Source of the DNA: Enterobacter bugandensis
GTDB taxonomy: Bacteria; Pseudomonadota; Gammaproteobacteria; Enterobacterales; Enterobacteriaceae
Direction of reading: 5' to 3'
Length of the DNA: 64,000 nt
Assembly (NCBI RefSeq): GCF_900324475.1
Contig: NZ_LT992502.1
Span: 3,658,001-3,722,000, forward strand
Shown: positions 1 through 8,365 of the stretch, one piece after another
Layout of the letters: the number at the start of each line of letters is the position of its first letter
Position numbering within the stretch: the stretch's first letter is position 1
Translations under genes and position numbers: made by a program
Notes under the pieces: model-generated
The model's input: only the letters and a program-made list of their open reading frames with translations
What the model was told of the DNA's origin: nothing
Database searches by the model: none

Positions 1-554
1 GTCTGCCGCATCTGGACGTGGCCGACGTGCGGCGAAACGTCGGCTTTATGACCCAGAACGCGCGGCTGTTTTACGGCACCCTGCGCGAGAACATCACCCT
101 CGGCATGCCGCGCGCCACCGACGAAGAGATTTTCGAGGTGCTGGAGATGTGCGGCGCAGCCAGCTTTGTGCAGAAGCTGCCGAAGGGGCTGGACTACCCG
201 ATTATGGAGAACGGCGTGGGATTGTCCGGCGGGCAGCGGCAGTCGATTCTGCTGGCGCGGATGCTGCTGCGCGATCCGAATATCGTGCTGATGGACGAGC
301 CGACCGCCTCCCTTGATGAACACACCGAGCGGGAATTTATCCAGCGCCTGGGGGCGTGGCTCGGCAACCGGACGCTGGTTGTCGCCACCCACCGCGTGCC
401 GGTGCTGGAGCTGGTGGAGCGCGTGGTCGTGCTGAAAGATGGGATGCTGGTCATGGACGCGCCAAAAGCGCAGGCGCTGAACAACAGCCGCATGCAGCAA
501 CAGCAGCAGGCAGCAACCGGACGGGAGTGGAAAAATGAAAATCAGTCAGCGTGA
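1..554 (+). CDS. Type I secretion ABC transporter ATPase, C-terminal part (5' end outside window)
   Basis: Only the last ~183 codons are present; the frame is open to base 3, so the transmembrane part and Walker A lie upstream. Visible are a Q-loop region (MTQNARLFYGTLRENI), the ABC signature LSGGQRQ, Walker B (VLMDEP) followed by TASLDEH, and the H-loop histidine in VVATHR. The text is typical of LapB/RTX-type exporters, which power secretion of large adhesins or toxins from the inner membrane. The last 20 bases overlap the start of the HlyD-family adaptor gene, so the two are translationally linked. The secreted substrate and outer-membrane channel are not in the window. Confidence 0.9.
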   Translation, partial: LPHLDVADVRRNVGFMTQNARLFYGTLRENITLGMPRATDEEIFEVLEMCGAASFVQKLPKGLDYPIMENGVGLSGGQRQSILLARMLLRDPNIVLMDEPTASLDEHTEREFIQRLGAWLGNRTLVVATHRVPVLELVERVVVLKDGMLVMDAPKAQALNNSRMQQQQQAATGREWKNENQSA

Positions 555-1734
555 CGTAGCGGCGATGGACGATCTGGATAATGCGCTCGACTCCGAAAGC
601 GGCTATACCGGCGCGCGGCGGATTGTGATCTTCTCGCTGCTGATGTTTGTCGCGCTGGGCGTCTGGGCGTGGTTTGGGATGCTGGATGAAGTCTCAACGG
701 GAACCGGAAAAGTGATCCCCAGCTCGCGCGAGCAGGTGTTGCAGTCGCTGGATGGGGGGATCCTCACCGAGCTGAACGTTCACGAGGGCGATCAGGTGCA
801 GGCCGGACAGGTGCTGGCGCGGCTGGATCCAACACGTTCCGAATCGAACGTCGGCGAAAGCGCGGCGCGCTACCGCGCGTCGCTTGCCTCCAGCGCCCGT
901 CTGTACGCCGAGGTGAACGATCTGCCGCTGAAGTTCCCGCCTTCGCTGGAGAAATGGACCGAACTGACCGCCGCCGAAACGCGGCTCTACAATTCGCGCC
1001 GCGCGCAGCTGGAGGACACGCAGCGTGAACTGCGTTCAGCGTTAGATCTCGCAAACAAAGAGCTGGCAATCACCCAGCGGCTGGTAAAAACCGGCGCCGC
1101 CAGCCACGTGGAAGTGCTCCGCCTGCAGCGGCAGAAAAGCGACCTGGAGCTGAAGCTCACCGACGTGCGTTCCCAGTATTACGTTCAGGCGCGCGAGGCG
1201 TTATCCAAGGCCAACGCCGAGGTGGATATGGTCTCGGCGATCCTCAAAGGCCGCGAGGATTCCGTCACCCGCCTGACGGTAAAATCCCCGGTGCGCGGGA
1301 TCGTAAAAAACATCAAAGTCACCACCATCGGCGGCGTGATCCCGCCCAACGGCGAGCTGATGGAGATTGTGCCGGTGGACGATCATCTGCTGATTGAAAC
1401 CCGCCTCTCGCCGCGCGATATCGCCTTTATCCACCCGAACCAGGAGGCGCTGGTGAAGATCACCGCCTACGATTACGCCATCTACGGCGGGCTGCACGGG
1501 GTGGTGGAGACTATATCCCCGGACACTATCCAGGACGAGGCCAAGCCGGAGGTGTTCTACTACCGCGTGTTTATCCGCACCAGCCAGGATTACCTGGTGA
1601 ATAAGGCGGGCAGGCATTTCTCGATCGTGCCGGGGATGATTGCCACAGTGGACATCAAGACCGGAGAGAAAACGGTACTGGATTATCTGATCAAGCCGTT
1701 TAACCGGGCGAAGGAGGCGCTGAGGGAGCGATAG
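535..1734 (+). CDS. HlyD/LapC-family periplasmic adaptor of a type I secretion system
   Basis: This 399-residue membrane fusion protein should bridge the inner-membrane ABC exporter to an outer-membrane channel. One transmembrane segment lies at about residues 30-48. A lipoyl/barrel half (QSLDGGILTELNVHEGDQV, ~75-93) is followed by a long helical hairpin (~115-245), the second lipoyl half (SPVRGIVKNIKV) and a C-terminal beta domain ending TVDIKTGEKTVLDYLIKPF. That ending and the terminal ALRER are normal for the family, so the gene looks complete. The ATG overlaps the ATPase gene by 20 bases. The stop codon is TAG. Confidence 0.93.
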   Translation: MKISQRDVAAMDDLDNALDSESGYTGARRIVIFSLLMFVALGVWAWFGMLDEVSTGTGKVIPSSREQVLQSLDGGILTELNVHEGDQVQAGQVLARLDPTRSESNVGESAARYRASLASSARLYAEVNDLPLKFPPSLEKWTELTAAETRLYNSRRAQLEDTQRELRSALDLANKELAITQRLVKTGAASHVEVLRLQRQKSDLELKLTDVRSQYYVQAREALSKANAEVDMVSAILKGREDSVTRLTVKSPVRGIVKNIKVTTIGGVIPPNGELMEIVPVDDHLLIETRLSPRDIAFIHPNQEALVKITAYDYAIYGGLHGVVETISPDTIQDEAKPEVFYYRVFIRTSQDYLVNKAGRHFSIVPGMIATVDIKTGEKTVLDYLIKPFNRAKEALRER

Positions 1735-1749
1735 ACTTCGCCGGGCGAT

Positions 1750-2052
1750 GTGTTGCAGTATGAATATCTTGAGCCGCTCAATCTGAAAATTAGCGATCTC
1801 GCGGAAATGCTTAACGTGCACCGTAACACCATCAGTGCTCTCGTTAATAATAATCGTAAACTGACGGCCGATATGGCAATCAGACTGGCCAAGGCATTCG
1901 ATACCACCATTGAATTCTGGTTGAACCTGCAGCTAAACGTCGACGTCTGGGAAGCACAAACTAATTCCCGGACTCAGGAGGAGTTGAGCCGTATAAAAAC
2001 GATTGCAGAAATCATGGCAAAAAGGAAATCAGGCCAGCCGGATGTGGCCTGA
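1750..2052 (+). CDS. HigA/YbaQ-like antitoxin, N-terminally truncated remnant
   Basis: An HTH protein (~100 residues from a GTG) of the HigA antitoxin family. Core text such as LAEMLNVHRNTISALVNNN and FDTTIEFWLNLQ matches E. coli YbaQ closely. Homology continues upstream of the GTG (T-S-P-G-D, matching the family's N-terminal TPGD) until it meets the TAG of the adaptor gene at 1732-1734, which is in the same frame. The first ~8 residues of a normal protein, its start codon and its ribosome site are therefore missing. No HigB toxin is adjacent. It is either a remnant or is made at low level from GTG 1750. Confidence 0.6.
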   Translation: MLQYEYLEPLNLKISDLAEMLNVHRNTISALVNNNRKLTADMAIRLAKAFDTTIEFWLNLQLNVDVWEAQTNSRTQEELSRIKTIAEIMAKRKSGQPDVA

Positions 2053-2053
2053 A

Positions 2054-2785
2054 TCAAACCGGCTCTACAGCGCCACCTTTAATCCCCCACTGTCCCGGCG
2101 TTTTACCGGTCCACAATCTGAAAACTTCAATAAATGCGCTGACGCTGCTGTAGCCGCAGGACAGCGCAATCCATCCCACCGGCTTCCCCGCCGCCAGCCA
2201 CTCCATTGCCTGCATGACGCGCGCCAGCTGCCGCCAGTTGACGAAATTCATTCCCGTCTGGGCGCTAAATCGACGGTTAAACGTACGCACGCTCATCCCG
2301 GCATGGCTGGCATGGCTGTTGACCGTTTGATTATCATCGACACACTGCAGCAAGTGGCTGACCACCTTCTTCAGACGCGGATCCGTCGGTACGGGCAGAT
2401 AAAAGCGCACCTGAGGCGTCAGGGCAAGCTCATCCAGCAGCAGGGTGAGCTTTCGCGGATCGTACTCGTTTTCTGCAACGCTTAAGCGGGAAAACAGTGC
2501 ATGAGTGAGATCGTCGGGCTCGAACAGCGCGGGGGCATCGGGAAGCATTGCACAGCACGCAGGGTCAAGATAGATAGCGCAGCCTTCTATCGCGCTTTCA
2601 GAAAAGGCGGCGTGCTGCTGGCCCGGCGGGATCCAGCCAATATGGTTTGCGGGTACAACCGAACGCCCCTGTTGGGTCTCAATCACCAGCAGCCCCGTTG
2701 CAATACGCCAGAGCTGTCCGGTGGGATGGCTGTGCCACGCGGTGCGGTAACCGCCGGGATGACGGAGCGTCTCTGTACCGATCAT
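2054..2785 (-). CDS. AraC-family transcriptional regulator with cupin N-terminus
   Basis: This 243-residue protein has an N-terminal cupin-like sensor (HSHPTGQLWRI, then GWIPPGQQHA) and a C-terminal double HTH (about residues 140-235) ending in the AraC signature region (GYSSVSAFIEVFRLWTGKTPGQW). The layout resembles NimR/YeaM-type regulators, which often control a neighbouring transporter or enzyme. It is divergent from the SnoaL-like gene at 2883 with 97 bases between, so that gene is the obvious candidate target. The inducer is unknown. The start has only a weak ribosome site (AGGTTAAG). Confidence 0.88.
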   Translation of the reverse strand: MIGTETLRHPGGYRTAWHSHPTGQLWRIATGLLVIETQQGRSVVPANHIGWIPPGQQHAAFSESAIEGCAIYLDPACCAMLPDAPALFEPDDLTHALFSRLSVAENEYDPRKLTLLLDELALTPQVRFYLPVPTDPRLKKVVSHLLQCVDDNQTVNSHASHAGMSVRTFNRRFSAQTGMNFVNWRQLARVMQAMEWLAAGKPVGWIALSCGYSSVSAFIEVFRLWTGKTPGQWGIKGGAVEPV

Positions 2786-2882
2786 CTTAACCTGGCCGAA
2801 AATCGTTATTCATCGACGTATTACAGAAACTGCGCCGTCGACTGTCAAGGATAATGGTGTCTCAACTACACAAGGAGCCAAC

Positions 2883-3302
2883 ATGAGCATCATCACAACC
2901 CTGATAGCCCAGCCTGACAATACCCTACAGCGCGAAAAAATGGCGTGCCTGTTAAGCCGCTTGTTCAAAGGCGAATTAGATCCCGCAGAGGTGTTCACGC
3001 CCGATTACCAGCAGTACACGGATGGTCACGCGCTTGATTTTCGGGGTTTTGTGCAGCACCTGAACCACGTCCGCTCGCAGATCCGCGCGATCGCATTCAG
3101 GGTAGAAGAGCTGGCCTGTCACGAGAATCTTTTAGCAGACCGGCACTGGGCTACGGTGACGTATCCAGATGGTCGCCAGGCGGAATTAGAGGTGTATATG
3201 TTTGCCGCACTGCGCGAGGGGAAAATCTGTCGTATCCATGAAGTGACGCAGACGATCGGCGGCGATGCTTCAGACCGCGCGCTCGCCCACGCCACGCAAT
3301 AA
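2883..3302 (+). CDS. SnoaL/NTF2-like small protein
   Basis: A 139-residue protein with the pattern of the NTF2/SnoaL alpha+beta cone fold: an N-terminal helix pair, a Y-x-x-Y-x-D-G element (DYQQYTDGHALDFRGFVQHL, ~40-59) and central strands (HWATVTYPDGRQAELEVYMF). Members are ligand-binding proteins or small isomerases/hydrolases; no catalytic set can be assigned. A good AGGAG site lies just before the ATG. It faces away from the AraC regulator at 2054-2785 and ends in a strong hairpin shared with the convergent aminotransferase gene. Confidence 0.75.
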   Translation: MSIITTLIAQPDNTLQREKMACLLSRLFKGELDPAEVFTPDYQQYTDGHALDFRGFVQHLNHVRSQIRAIAFRVEELACHENLLADRHWATVTYPDGRQAELEVYMFAALREGKICRIHEVTQTIGGDASDRALAHATQ

Positions 3303-3311
3303 GCTCACCCT

Positions 3312-3343
3312 GCGCGCACAACGGCAACTGCCGTTATGCGCGC
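3312..3343. terminator. Hairpin between convergent genes
   Basis: GCGCGCA and AACGGC pair with GCCGTT and TGCGCGC around a 4-base loop, with one C-A mismatch. The stem lies between the SnoaL-like gene and the convergent aminotransferase gene. No long U-run follows on either strand, so its strength as a terminator is uncertain. Confidence 0.6.
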
Positions 3344-3347
3344 TCTG

Positions 3348-4529
3348 TTACAGGGAGATCTTCAGGCGTCGAACCGCTTCTTTAAGCTGCTCATCCGTTG
3401 GGGTGACGAATGACATGCGCAGCGTTGTCGGGTCCGGTTCGTTGCAGTAGAAGAACTCGCCCGGTACAAACACCACGCCGTTGCTTAAGGTTTTTTCCAG
3501 CCATTTCGTCGTATTCATGCCGTTGTTCATTTTTGCCCACAGGAACATCCCGCCCTTCGGCTTGTGGAACGACATCACATCGCCCAGCTCGGCTTCCAGT
3601 TCCGTTGCAAACGTCTGGTATTTCTGGCGATAGGCCTCGCGGATCATTTTAATCTGGTTCGCCAGACGCCCGGTTTTCAGGTACTCGTAGGTCATCAGCT
3701 GGGACAGCGTGCTGGTGTGCAGATCGGTGGTTTGCTTGAGGTTCACCACCGCGCGCTTCAGCCATTCCGGCACCAGCACCCAGCCCACGCGGGTGCCCGG
3801 CGCGAGGATTTTGGAGAAGGTAGAGGTGTACACCACGTTATCTTCATTGCCGATATCTTTCGCATGGGCAATAAGCGGTCGGAACACGTCATCGGTGTAG
3901 TTAATTTCGCTGTACGGATCGTCTTCGATAATCACGAAATCATGGCGCTTTGATAATTCCACCAGCTGTTTACGGCGCGCTTCGGAAAGCGTTACGCCGC
4001 CAGGGTTACCAAAGGTTGGAACGATATAAACCGCCTTGATGGTTTTCTTCGCCACCAGCGCTTCAAGTTCATCGACCTTCATGCCGTCGCCGTCGGTGCC
4101 GACGGATTCAAAATTCGCCTGTGCCAGGCCAAAGACCTGCAGCGCGGCGAGATAGGTAGGACGTTCAACGACAACCGTATCGCCCGGATTAATTAACGCA
4201 CGCGCCAGCACGTCCAGAGATTGTTGAGAGCCGGAAGTAATGACCACGTCATCGGCCTTACAGGCGATGCCGCGCCCCTCGCAGATGCGTTTAATTTCTT
4301 CGCGCAGCCCCGGTACACCTTCCGTCAGGCCATACTGGAACGCCTCGCCAAAATTCTGTGACAACACGGCATCGGCGGCAATTTTAAGCCCTTCGCGATC
4401 GAACAGGTCCGGATTGGGAATACCGCCGCCCAGCGAAATCACGCCCGCCATTTTGCTATGTTTTAATAATTCACGGATGGCAGATGATTGCAGGCCCTGC
4501 GCGCTGCTGGCGAGTTTGTTTGCAGACAT
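3348..4529 (-). CDS. PLP-dependent aminotransferase, class I/II (2-aminoadipate/aromatic-like)
   Basis: This 393-residue fold-type I aminotransferase resembles stand-alone MocR-like/LysN enzymes. It carries SLGGGIPNPDLF near the N-terminus, TSGSQQSLDVLAR (~98-110) for phosphate binding, FGNPGG (N175), D203 (EDDPY), and the Schiff-base lysine K240 in STFSKILAPGTRVGW. The substrate cannot be read from sequence; aromatic amino acids or 2-aminoadipate are plausible. It lies 20 bases downstream of the LysR gene on the same strand and is probably cotranscribed with it. The start has a GAAGG ribosome site. Confidence 0.88.
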   Translation of the reverse strand: MSANKLASSAQGLQSSAIRELLKHSKMAGVISLGGGIPNPDLFDREGLKIAADAVLSQNFGEAFQYGLTEGVPGLREEIKRICEGRGIACKADDVVITSGSQQSLDVLARALINPGDTVVVERPTYLAALQVFGLAQANFESVGTDGDGMKVDELEALVAKKTIKAVYIVPTFGNPGGVTLSEARRKQLVELSKRHDFVIIEDDPYSEINYTDDVFRPLIAHAKDIGNEDNVVYTSTFSKILAPGTRVGWVLVPEWLKRAVVNLKQTTDLHTSTLSQLMTYEYLKTGRLANQIKMIREAYRQKYQTFATELEAELGDVMSFHKPKGGMFLWAKMNNGMNTTKWLEKTLSNGVVFVPGEFFYCNEPDPTTLRMSFVTPTDEQLKEAVRRLKISL

Positions 4530-4549
4530 TCTTTGATTACCTTCTTTTT

Positions 4550-5437
4550 TTATATTGTGCCCAATCTTAGCAGAATATGAGCAATAAATTCCGTTAGCTT
4601 AGGGAGGGGACGCAAATCCTGACGCCACAGTAAATGCACCGGCCTCGGCGCGGGCGTGAATGGCTCCAGCACACGCACCAGCCTGCCGCTTGCCAGCTCT
4701 TCCGCCACCAGCACTTCCGGTTGCAGCAGCAGCCCTGCCCCGGCTCGCGCAGCCATGCGTAAGCCGTAGCCGTCGTTGCATCTTAAGATCGCATCCCGCT
4801 TCCAGCGCACCTCCCCTTCCGCACCCGGCAGCCGCCACTCGTTGCGCGCGGTCCACACCGTGTGCGACAGGCACAGATGATCCACCAGATCGGCGGGCGT
4901 CTGCGGCGTGCCGTGTCGCGCCAGATAATCCGGCGCGGCGCAGATCACCATGTTGTAGGGACACAGATATTTCGCCACCAGATCGTCATTGCGGATATCG
5001 CCAATGCGAATGGCCAGATCGACCCCCTCTTCCACCAGATCGACCATCCGGTTGGTGAGATCCAGTTCGATACGCACTTCCGGGTAGCGCTGCAAAAATG
5101 TAGCCGTCAGAGGGGCGATCGCGCAGCCGCCAAACGACGTGGGGGCGGTGACGCGCAGGGTGCCGGCGGGCGTCGCGCGCAGCCGTTCAACCGCGCTTTC
5201 GGCAATCGAGACCTGCTCCAGCACGCGCCTGGCCTCTTCGAAATAAACGCGTCCGGCGTCGGTCAGGCTCTGGCGACGGGTATTGCGCTCCAGCAGCCGC
5301 GTGCCGAGCTGAGATTCGAGCAGCGCAATATATTTCCCGACCATCACCGCCGACATCTCCAACCGCGCCGCCGCGCCGGTGAAGCTGCCGCTCTCTACCA
5401 CCGCGATAAACGTCTCCATGCCGCGAAGCTTATCCAT
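4550..5437 (-). CDS. LysR-family transcriptional regulator
   Basis: A 295-residue LysR regulator. The N-terminal winged HTH (METFIAVVESGSFTGAAARL onward, then LLERNTRRQSLTDAG) is followed by a periplasmic-binding-like effector domain (PTSFGGCAIAPL, IDLAIRIG-type text). It resembles the large CrgA/DsdC-like branch found next to oxidoreductases. It is divergent from the SDR gene at 5535 with 97 bases between and lies just upstream of the aminotransferase, so either may be its target. Full length for the family. Confidence 0.88.
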   Translation of the reverse strand: MDKLRGMETFIAVVESGSFTGAAARLEMSAVMVGKYIALLESQLGTRLLERNTRRQSLTDAGRVYFEEARRVLEQVSIAESAVERLRATPAGTLRVTAPTSFGGCAIAPLTATFLQRYPEVRIELDLTNRMVDLVEEGVDLAIRIGDIRNDDLVAKYLCPYNMVICAAPDYLARHGTPQTPADLVDHLCLSHTVWTARNEWRLPGAEGEVRWKRDAILRCNDGYGLRMAARAGAGLLLQPEVLVAEELASGRLVRVLEPFTPAPRPVHLLWRQDLRPLPKLTEFIAHILLRLGTI

Positions 5438-5534
5438 ATTCCAAACCCCTGGTTAGCAATCATCTAACTTTAGCCCAGTTTATCTGACTTTTTATTTATT
5501 AAAGAATGAGGGCTCACAACATGAGGAGTCGGAT

Positions 5535-6137
5535 ATGAAAATCGTCATTATTGGTGCCAGCGGTACGGTCGGTCGAGCCGTAACCGAAGAGTTAAGCCGT
5601 CGTCACGAGGTCATCCGCGTGGGTCGCACGCGGGGCGACTACCAGGTGGATATCACCTCGCAGGCGAGCGTGCAGGCGCTGTTTGAGAAAATCGGCCCGG
5701 TGGATGCGATTGTCTCCGCCAGCGGTGGTCTCTACTTTGGTCCGCTCGCGACCATGAAGGACAGCGACTTCAACCAGGGCCTGCAGGACAAGCTGCTCGG
5801 GCAGGTGCGTCTGGCGCTGACCGGCCAGCATTATCTGAACGAAGGCGGCTCGATTACGCTGATAAGCGGGATTGTGGCGCACGAGCCGATTGCGCAGGGC
5901 GTAAATGCCACCACGGTCAATGCGGCGCTGGAAGGGTTTGTCCGCGCCGCAGCTTGCGAACTGCCGCGCGGGATCCGCATTAACCTGATTAGCCCAACGG
6001 TACTGACGGAATCCGCCGAAGCATATGACGGGTTCTTCCCTGGCTTTGAAAGCGTTCCCGCCGCGACCGTGGCCCAGGCCTACCGCCGCAGCGTGGAAGG
6101 GGTGCAGAGCGGGCGGGTGTATAAGGTAGGTTACTGA
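5535..6137 (+). CDS. Atypical short-chain dehydrogenase/reductase
   Basis: A 200-residue single-domain Rossmann protein. The nucleotide-binding motif GASGTVG is at residues 7-13, VDI at 38-40, and the conserved serine lies in TLISG (S111). Where SDR enzymes carry the catalytic Tyr-x-x-x-Lys the protein reads A125-T-T-V-N129, just before the conserved AALEGF helix. Both catalytic residues are thus replaced, as in the Lin1944-like atypical SDR group. It may bind NAD(P) without classical catalysis or use other residues. The 3' end overlaps the convergent methyltransferase gene by 7 bases. Confidence 0.85.
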   Translation: MKIVIIGASGTVGRAVTEELSRRHEVIRVGRTRGDYQVDITSQASVQALFEKIGPVDAIVSASGGLYFGPLATMKDSDFNQGLQDKLLGQVRLALTGQHYLNEGGSITLISGIVAHEPIAQGVNATTVNAALEGFVRAAACELPRGIRINLISPTVLTESAEAYDGFFPGFESVPAATVAQAYRRSVEGVQSGRVYKVGY

Positions 6138-6865
6138 GCCTTACGGGCGGACATCAGCACCAGCATCGGGCGCTCCGCCTCTTCGGACAATGCAGGCCAG
6201 GCGTCAATCTGCGCCTGCGTTGGTCCCCACTCATTGACTTCACTTATCGTTAATCCCGCCTTGACCAGCGCGTTAAGCGTGGTGCCCAGCGTGCGGTGGT
6301 ATTTAATCACTCCATCCGCCAGCCAGTTGCTGACGCGCTGGCTTTCGTCCTGATAATGGTTCACGCCCCAGAACCGCTCGCCACTGTCGTCGGTCAGCCA
6401 GCCCTGACGGGTGGCGCAGGTGTAAATTGGGTGCTCCATCGAGAAGACCAGGCTGCCACCCGGTTTTAGCGCGCGATGAACGTTGGCGAATAGCGTGTCC
6501 AGCTCCGGCAGGTAGTGTAGCGCCAGCGAGCTGTAGACCAGATCGAGACTGTTTTCGCGAAGCTGAAGAGATTCCAGATCGCTACGCTGATAGTGAATCT
6601 GTACGTCATCCGTCAGTTCAGCCGCGCGGGCAAGCATTTTTTCTGAGATATCGACGCCCGTAACGTCAGACGCGCCCAGCTCGCGCGCCGCGCGGCAGAA
6701 CCAGCCGTAACCGCAGCCGAGATCGATAACCGCTTTGCCGGTTAAATCAGGCAGCATTGCCTTGAGCGCAGGCCACTCAGGCGCACCGTCCAGCCCGTGC
6801 ACCGAACGCGGAAGCTGAGCGTAGCCTTCAAAAAACGCCGGGTTGTCGTAGATGTTTTGTGCCAT
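6131..6865 (-). CDS. Class I SAM-dependent methyltransferase
   Basis: A 244-residue methyltransferase of the UbiE/BioC-like Methyltransf_11 type. Motif I is VIDLGCGYGWFCR, the acidic end of strand 2 is TGVDISEKML, and motif IV is LDLVYSSLALHYL. The chosen start (MAQNIYDN) has GAGGGA 6 bases upstream; the frame extends 14 codons further but without a ribosome site. The substrate is unknown. It lies on its own, convergent with the SDR gene and followed upstream by a REP element. Confidence 0.88.
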   Translation of the reverse strand: MAQNIYDNPAFFEGYAQLPRSVHGLDGAPEWPALKAMLPDLTGKAVIDLGCGYGWFCRAARELGASDVTGVDISEKMLARAAELTDDVQIHYQRSDLESLQLRENSLDLVYSSLALHYLPELDTLFANVHRALKPGGSLVFSMEHPIYTCATRQGWLTDDSGERFWGVNHYQDESQRVSNWLADGVIKYHRTLGTTLNALVKAGLTISEVNEWGPTQAQIDAWPALSEEAERPMLVLMSARKAQ

Positions 6866-6908
6866 GGCAGATCCCTCTTTAAGAATGTGCATAGCAGTAT
6901 ACTGCATT

Positions 6909-6980
6909 GTCGGGTGGCGGTTTCACCTTACCCGACCTACGATCCCATGTTGACCCGATAAGCGCAGCGCCACCCGGATC
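6909..6980. repeat. REP/BIME-type palindromic element
   Basis: Two REP-like palindromes lie head to tail: GTCGGGTGGCG...TTACCCGACCTAC (6909-6940) and a second, inverted GACCCGATAAGCGCAGCG...CCACCCGG unit (6952-6977). They are intergenic between the amidohydrolase 3' end and the methyltransferase start. The same family occurs at 34317-34350 and 57374-57440. Confidence 0.75.
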
Positions 6981-6984
6981 GCTT

Positions 6985-8364
6985 TTAGCCAACAACACCC
7001 CAGACGAGATTCCCCTTGTGGAACGTCGCGGTCCGCGGAGAAATGCGCGCCACCGCCTCGGCGGAACAGGAGGCGTCCACCAGCACAAAGCTGGCGTCGT
7101 CCTGCGCTTTCGGCCATACGCGTTCACCTTTATCGTTCAGCGGCAGCACGTCGCCGGTGGCGATGCCGAGCGCGCGGGAGAGCGTCTGCTCGTTCGGGCG
7201 AATATAGAGCTGGGCGTACAGATTGGCTTTCTCCAGCATGTCCCCCAGACCGTACGGCGACCAGTGGTCGATCACGCTGTCGGTGCCGGTCATAACAAAC
7301 ACGCCCTTCTCCCGCAGCTGCTTCAGCGGCATGTGCAGGGTGCCAATCGGCACGGTGGAGGCGATGGTCACCTGCTGCGCCGCCATGCGGGTGGCAATCT
7401 CATCCACCTGCTGCTCGTTGAGCGTCGCCAGCGCGAAGGCGTGGCTGATGGTCAGCTTCCCCTTCAGCTCCGGTGTTTTCTCCACGGTTTCCACCATGTA
7501 GTTCACCGCCGCCACGCCCGCCGGGCTGGTTTCGTGCAGGTGAATATCCACCCCTTTGTCGTAGTCCAGCGCAATCTGGAACATGGTATCGAGCGATTTC
7601 TCCATCGCGCCGTCAACGCTGGTTGGGTCCAGCCCGCCTACGTAGTGCGCCCCCGCCTGCATCGCCTCGCGCATCAGCTTTTCAGCGTTGGAGAGCAGCA
7701 GGCCGTGCTGCGGGAAGGCAACGATTTCGCAGTCAAAACCTGCGCTGCGGCGCGCCAGCACCGCCTGCAAATTTTCCAGGTTTTTCAGGCCGGAAACCGG
7801 CTCAATATTGCAGTGGCTGCGGGCGATGGTGGACCCTTTCGACTGGATCAGATCGATCAGCTTTTCGGCGCGTTCTTGCGTGTAGGGCTGTAACTCCGGC
7901 AGCAGCTTCTGCTCCAGGCGGATCATGTCCTGAATGGTGGTGCCCGCCGGACGGTTCAGGGAGCGCCACGGGCCGCCGTAGAAGGTTTTATCCAGGTGAA
8001 TGTGCATGTCGCGCATCGCCGGAAGCATCAGCTTTTTACCCGCGTCGTAGTGCGGCAGGGTCGCGTCGGCGTGGCTGCCGTTATCGCGCAGGGCGACAAT
8101 TTTCCCGTATTTGATCTCCAGCGTTTTCAGCTCGGTGCGGGTGCTCGTCGCCACGCTGCCCTCGAAGTTGAACCCGGCCTCCAGCAGCACGTTGTCCAGA
8201 TAGTAATGTTTCGCGATGATCTTCATCGGTTTCCCCATCTCGCAGGTTGCCTTTGCAGTGTCGGCAGCATACGCCACGGAGCCGGTTGCGCCAAACAGCG
8301 CACAGGCGGTGACCATTTTGCCGCTCTGGCTGATAAACTCGCGGCGGCTTTTGTTTTCACTCAT
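6985..8364 (-). CDS. Tat-exported CodA-like amidohydrolase
   Basis: About 459 residues from MSENKSRREFIS. The start was chosen because GGAAG lies just upstream and the protein opens with a twin-arginine signal (SRREFIS, a hydrophobic stretch MVTACALFGATGSVAYA, then AAD), so the mature enzyme should be periplasmic. Cytosine-deaminase-like motifs follow: HIHLDKTFYGGPW, ARSHCN, EIVAFPQHG, DIHLHE, ISHAFAL and GTDSVIDHWSPYGLGDML, which supply the expected metal-binding histidines and aspartate. It probably hydrolyses a cyclic amide or amidine. It is the last gene of the fdrA operon, one base after the carbamate kinase stop. Confidence 0.88.
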   Translation of the reverse strand: MSENKSRREFISQSGKMVTACALFGATGSVAYAADTAKATCEMGKPMKIIAKHYYLDNVLLEAGFNFEGSVATSTRTELKTLEIKYGKIVALRDNGSHADATLPHYDAGKKLMLPAMRDMHIHLDKTFYGGPWRSLNRPAGTTIQDMIRLEQKLLPELQPYTQERAEKLIDLIQSKGSTIARSHCNIEPVSGLKNLENLQAVLARRSAGFDCEIVAFPQHGLLLSNAEKLMREAMQAGAHYVGGLDPTSVDGAMEKSLDTMFQIALDYDKGVDIHLHETSPAGVAAVNYMVETVEKTPELKGKLTISHAFALATLNEQQVDEIATRMAAQQVTIASTVPIGTLHMPLKQLREKGVFVMTGTDSVIDHWSPYGLGDMLEKANLYAQLYIRPNEQTLSRALGIATGDVLPLNDKGERVWPKAQDDASFVLVDASCSAEAVARISPRTATFHKGNLVWGVVG

Positions 8365-8365
8365 C

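Noticed and set aside
1735..2052. Active HigBA toxin-antitoxin module
   Set aside because: The antitoxin lacks its N-terminus and no toxin gene lies on either side.
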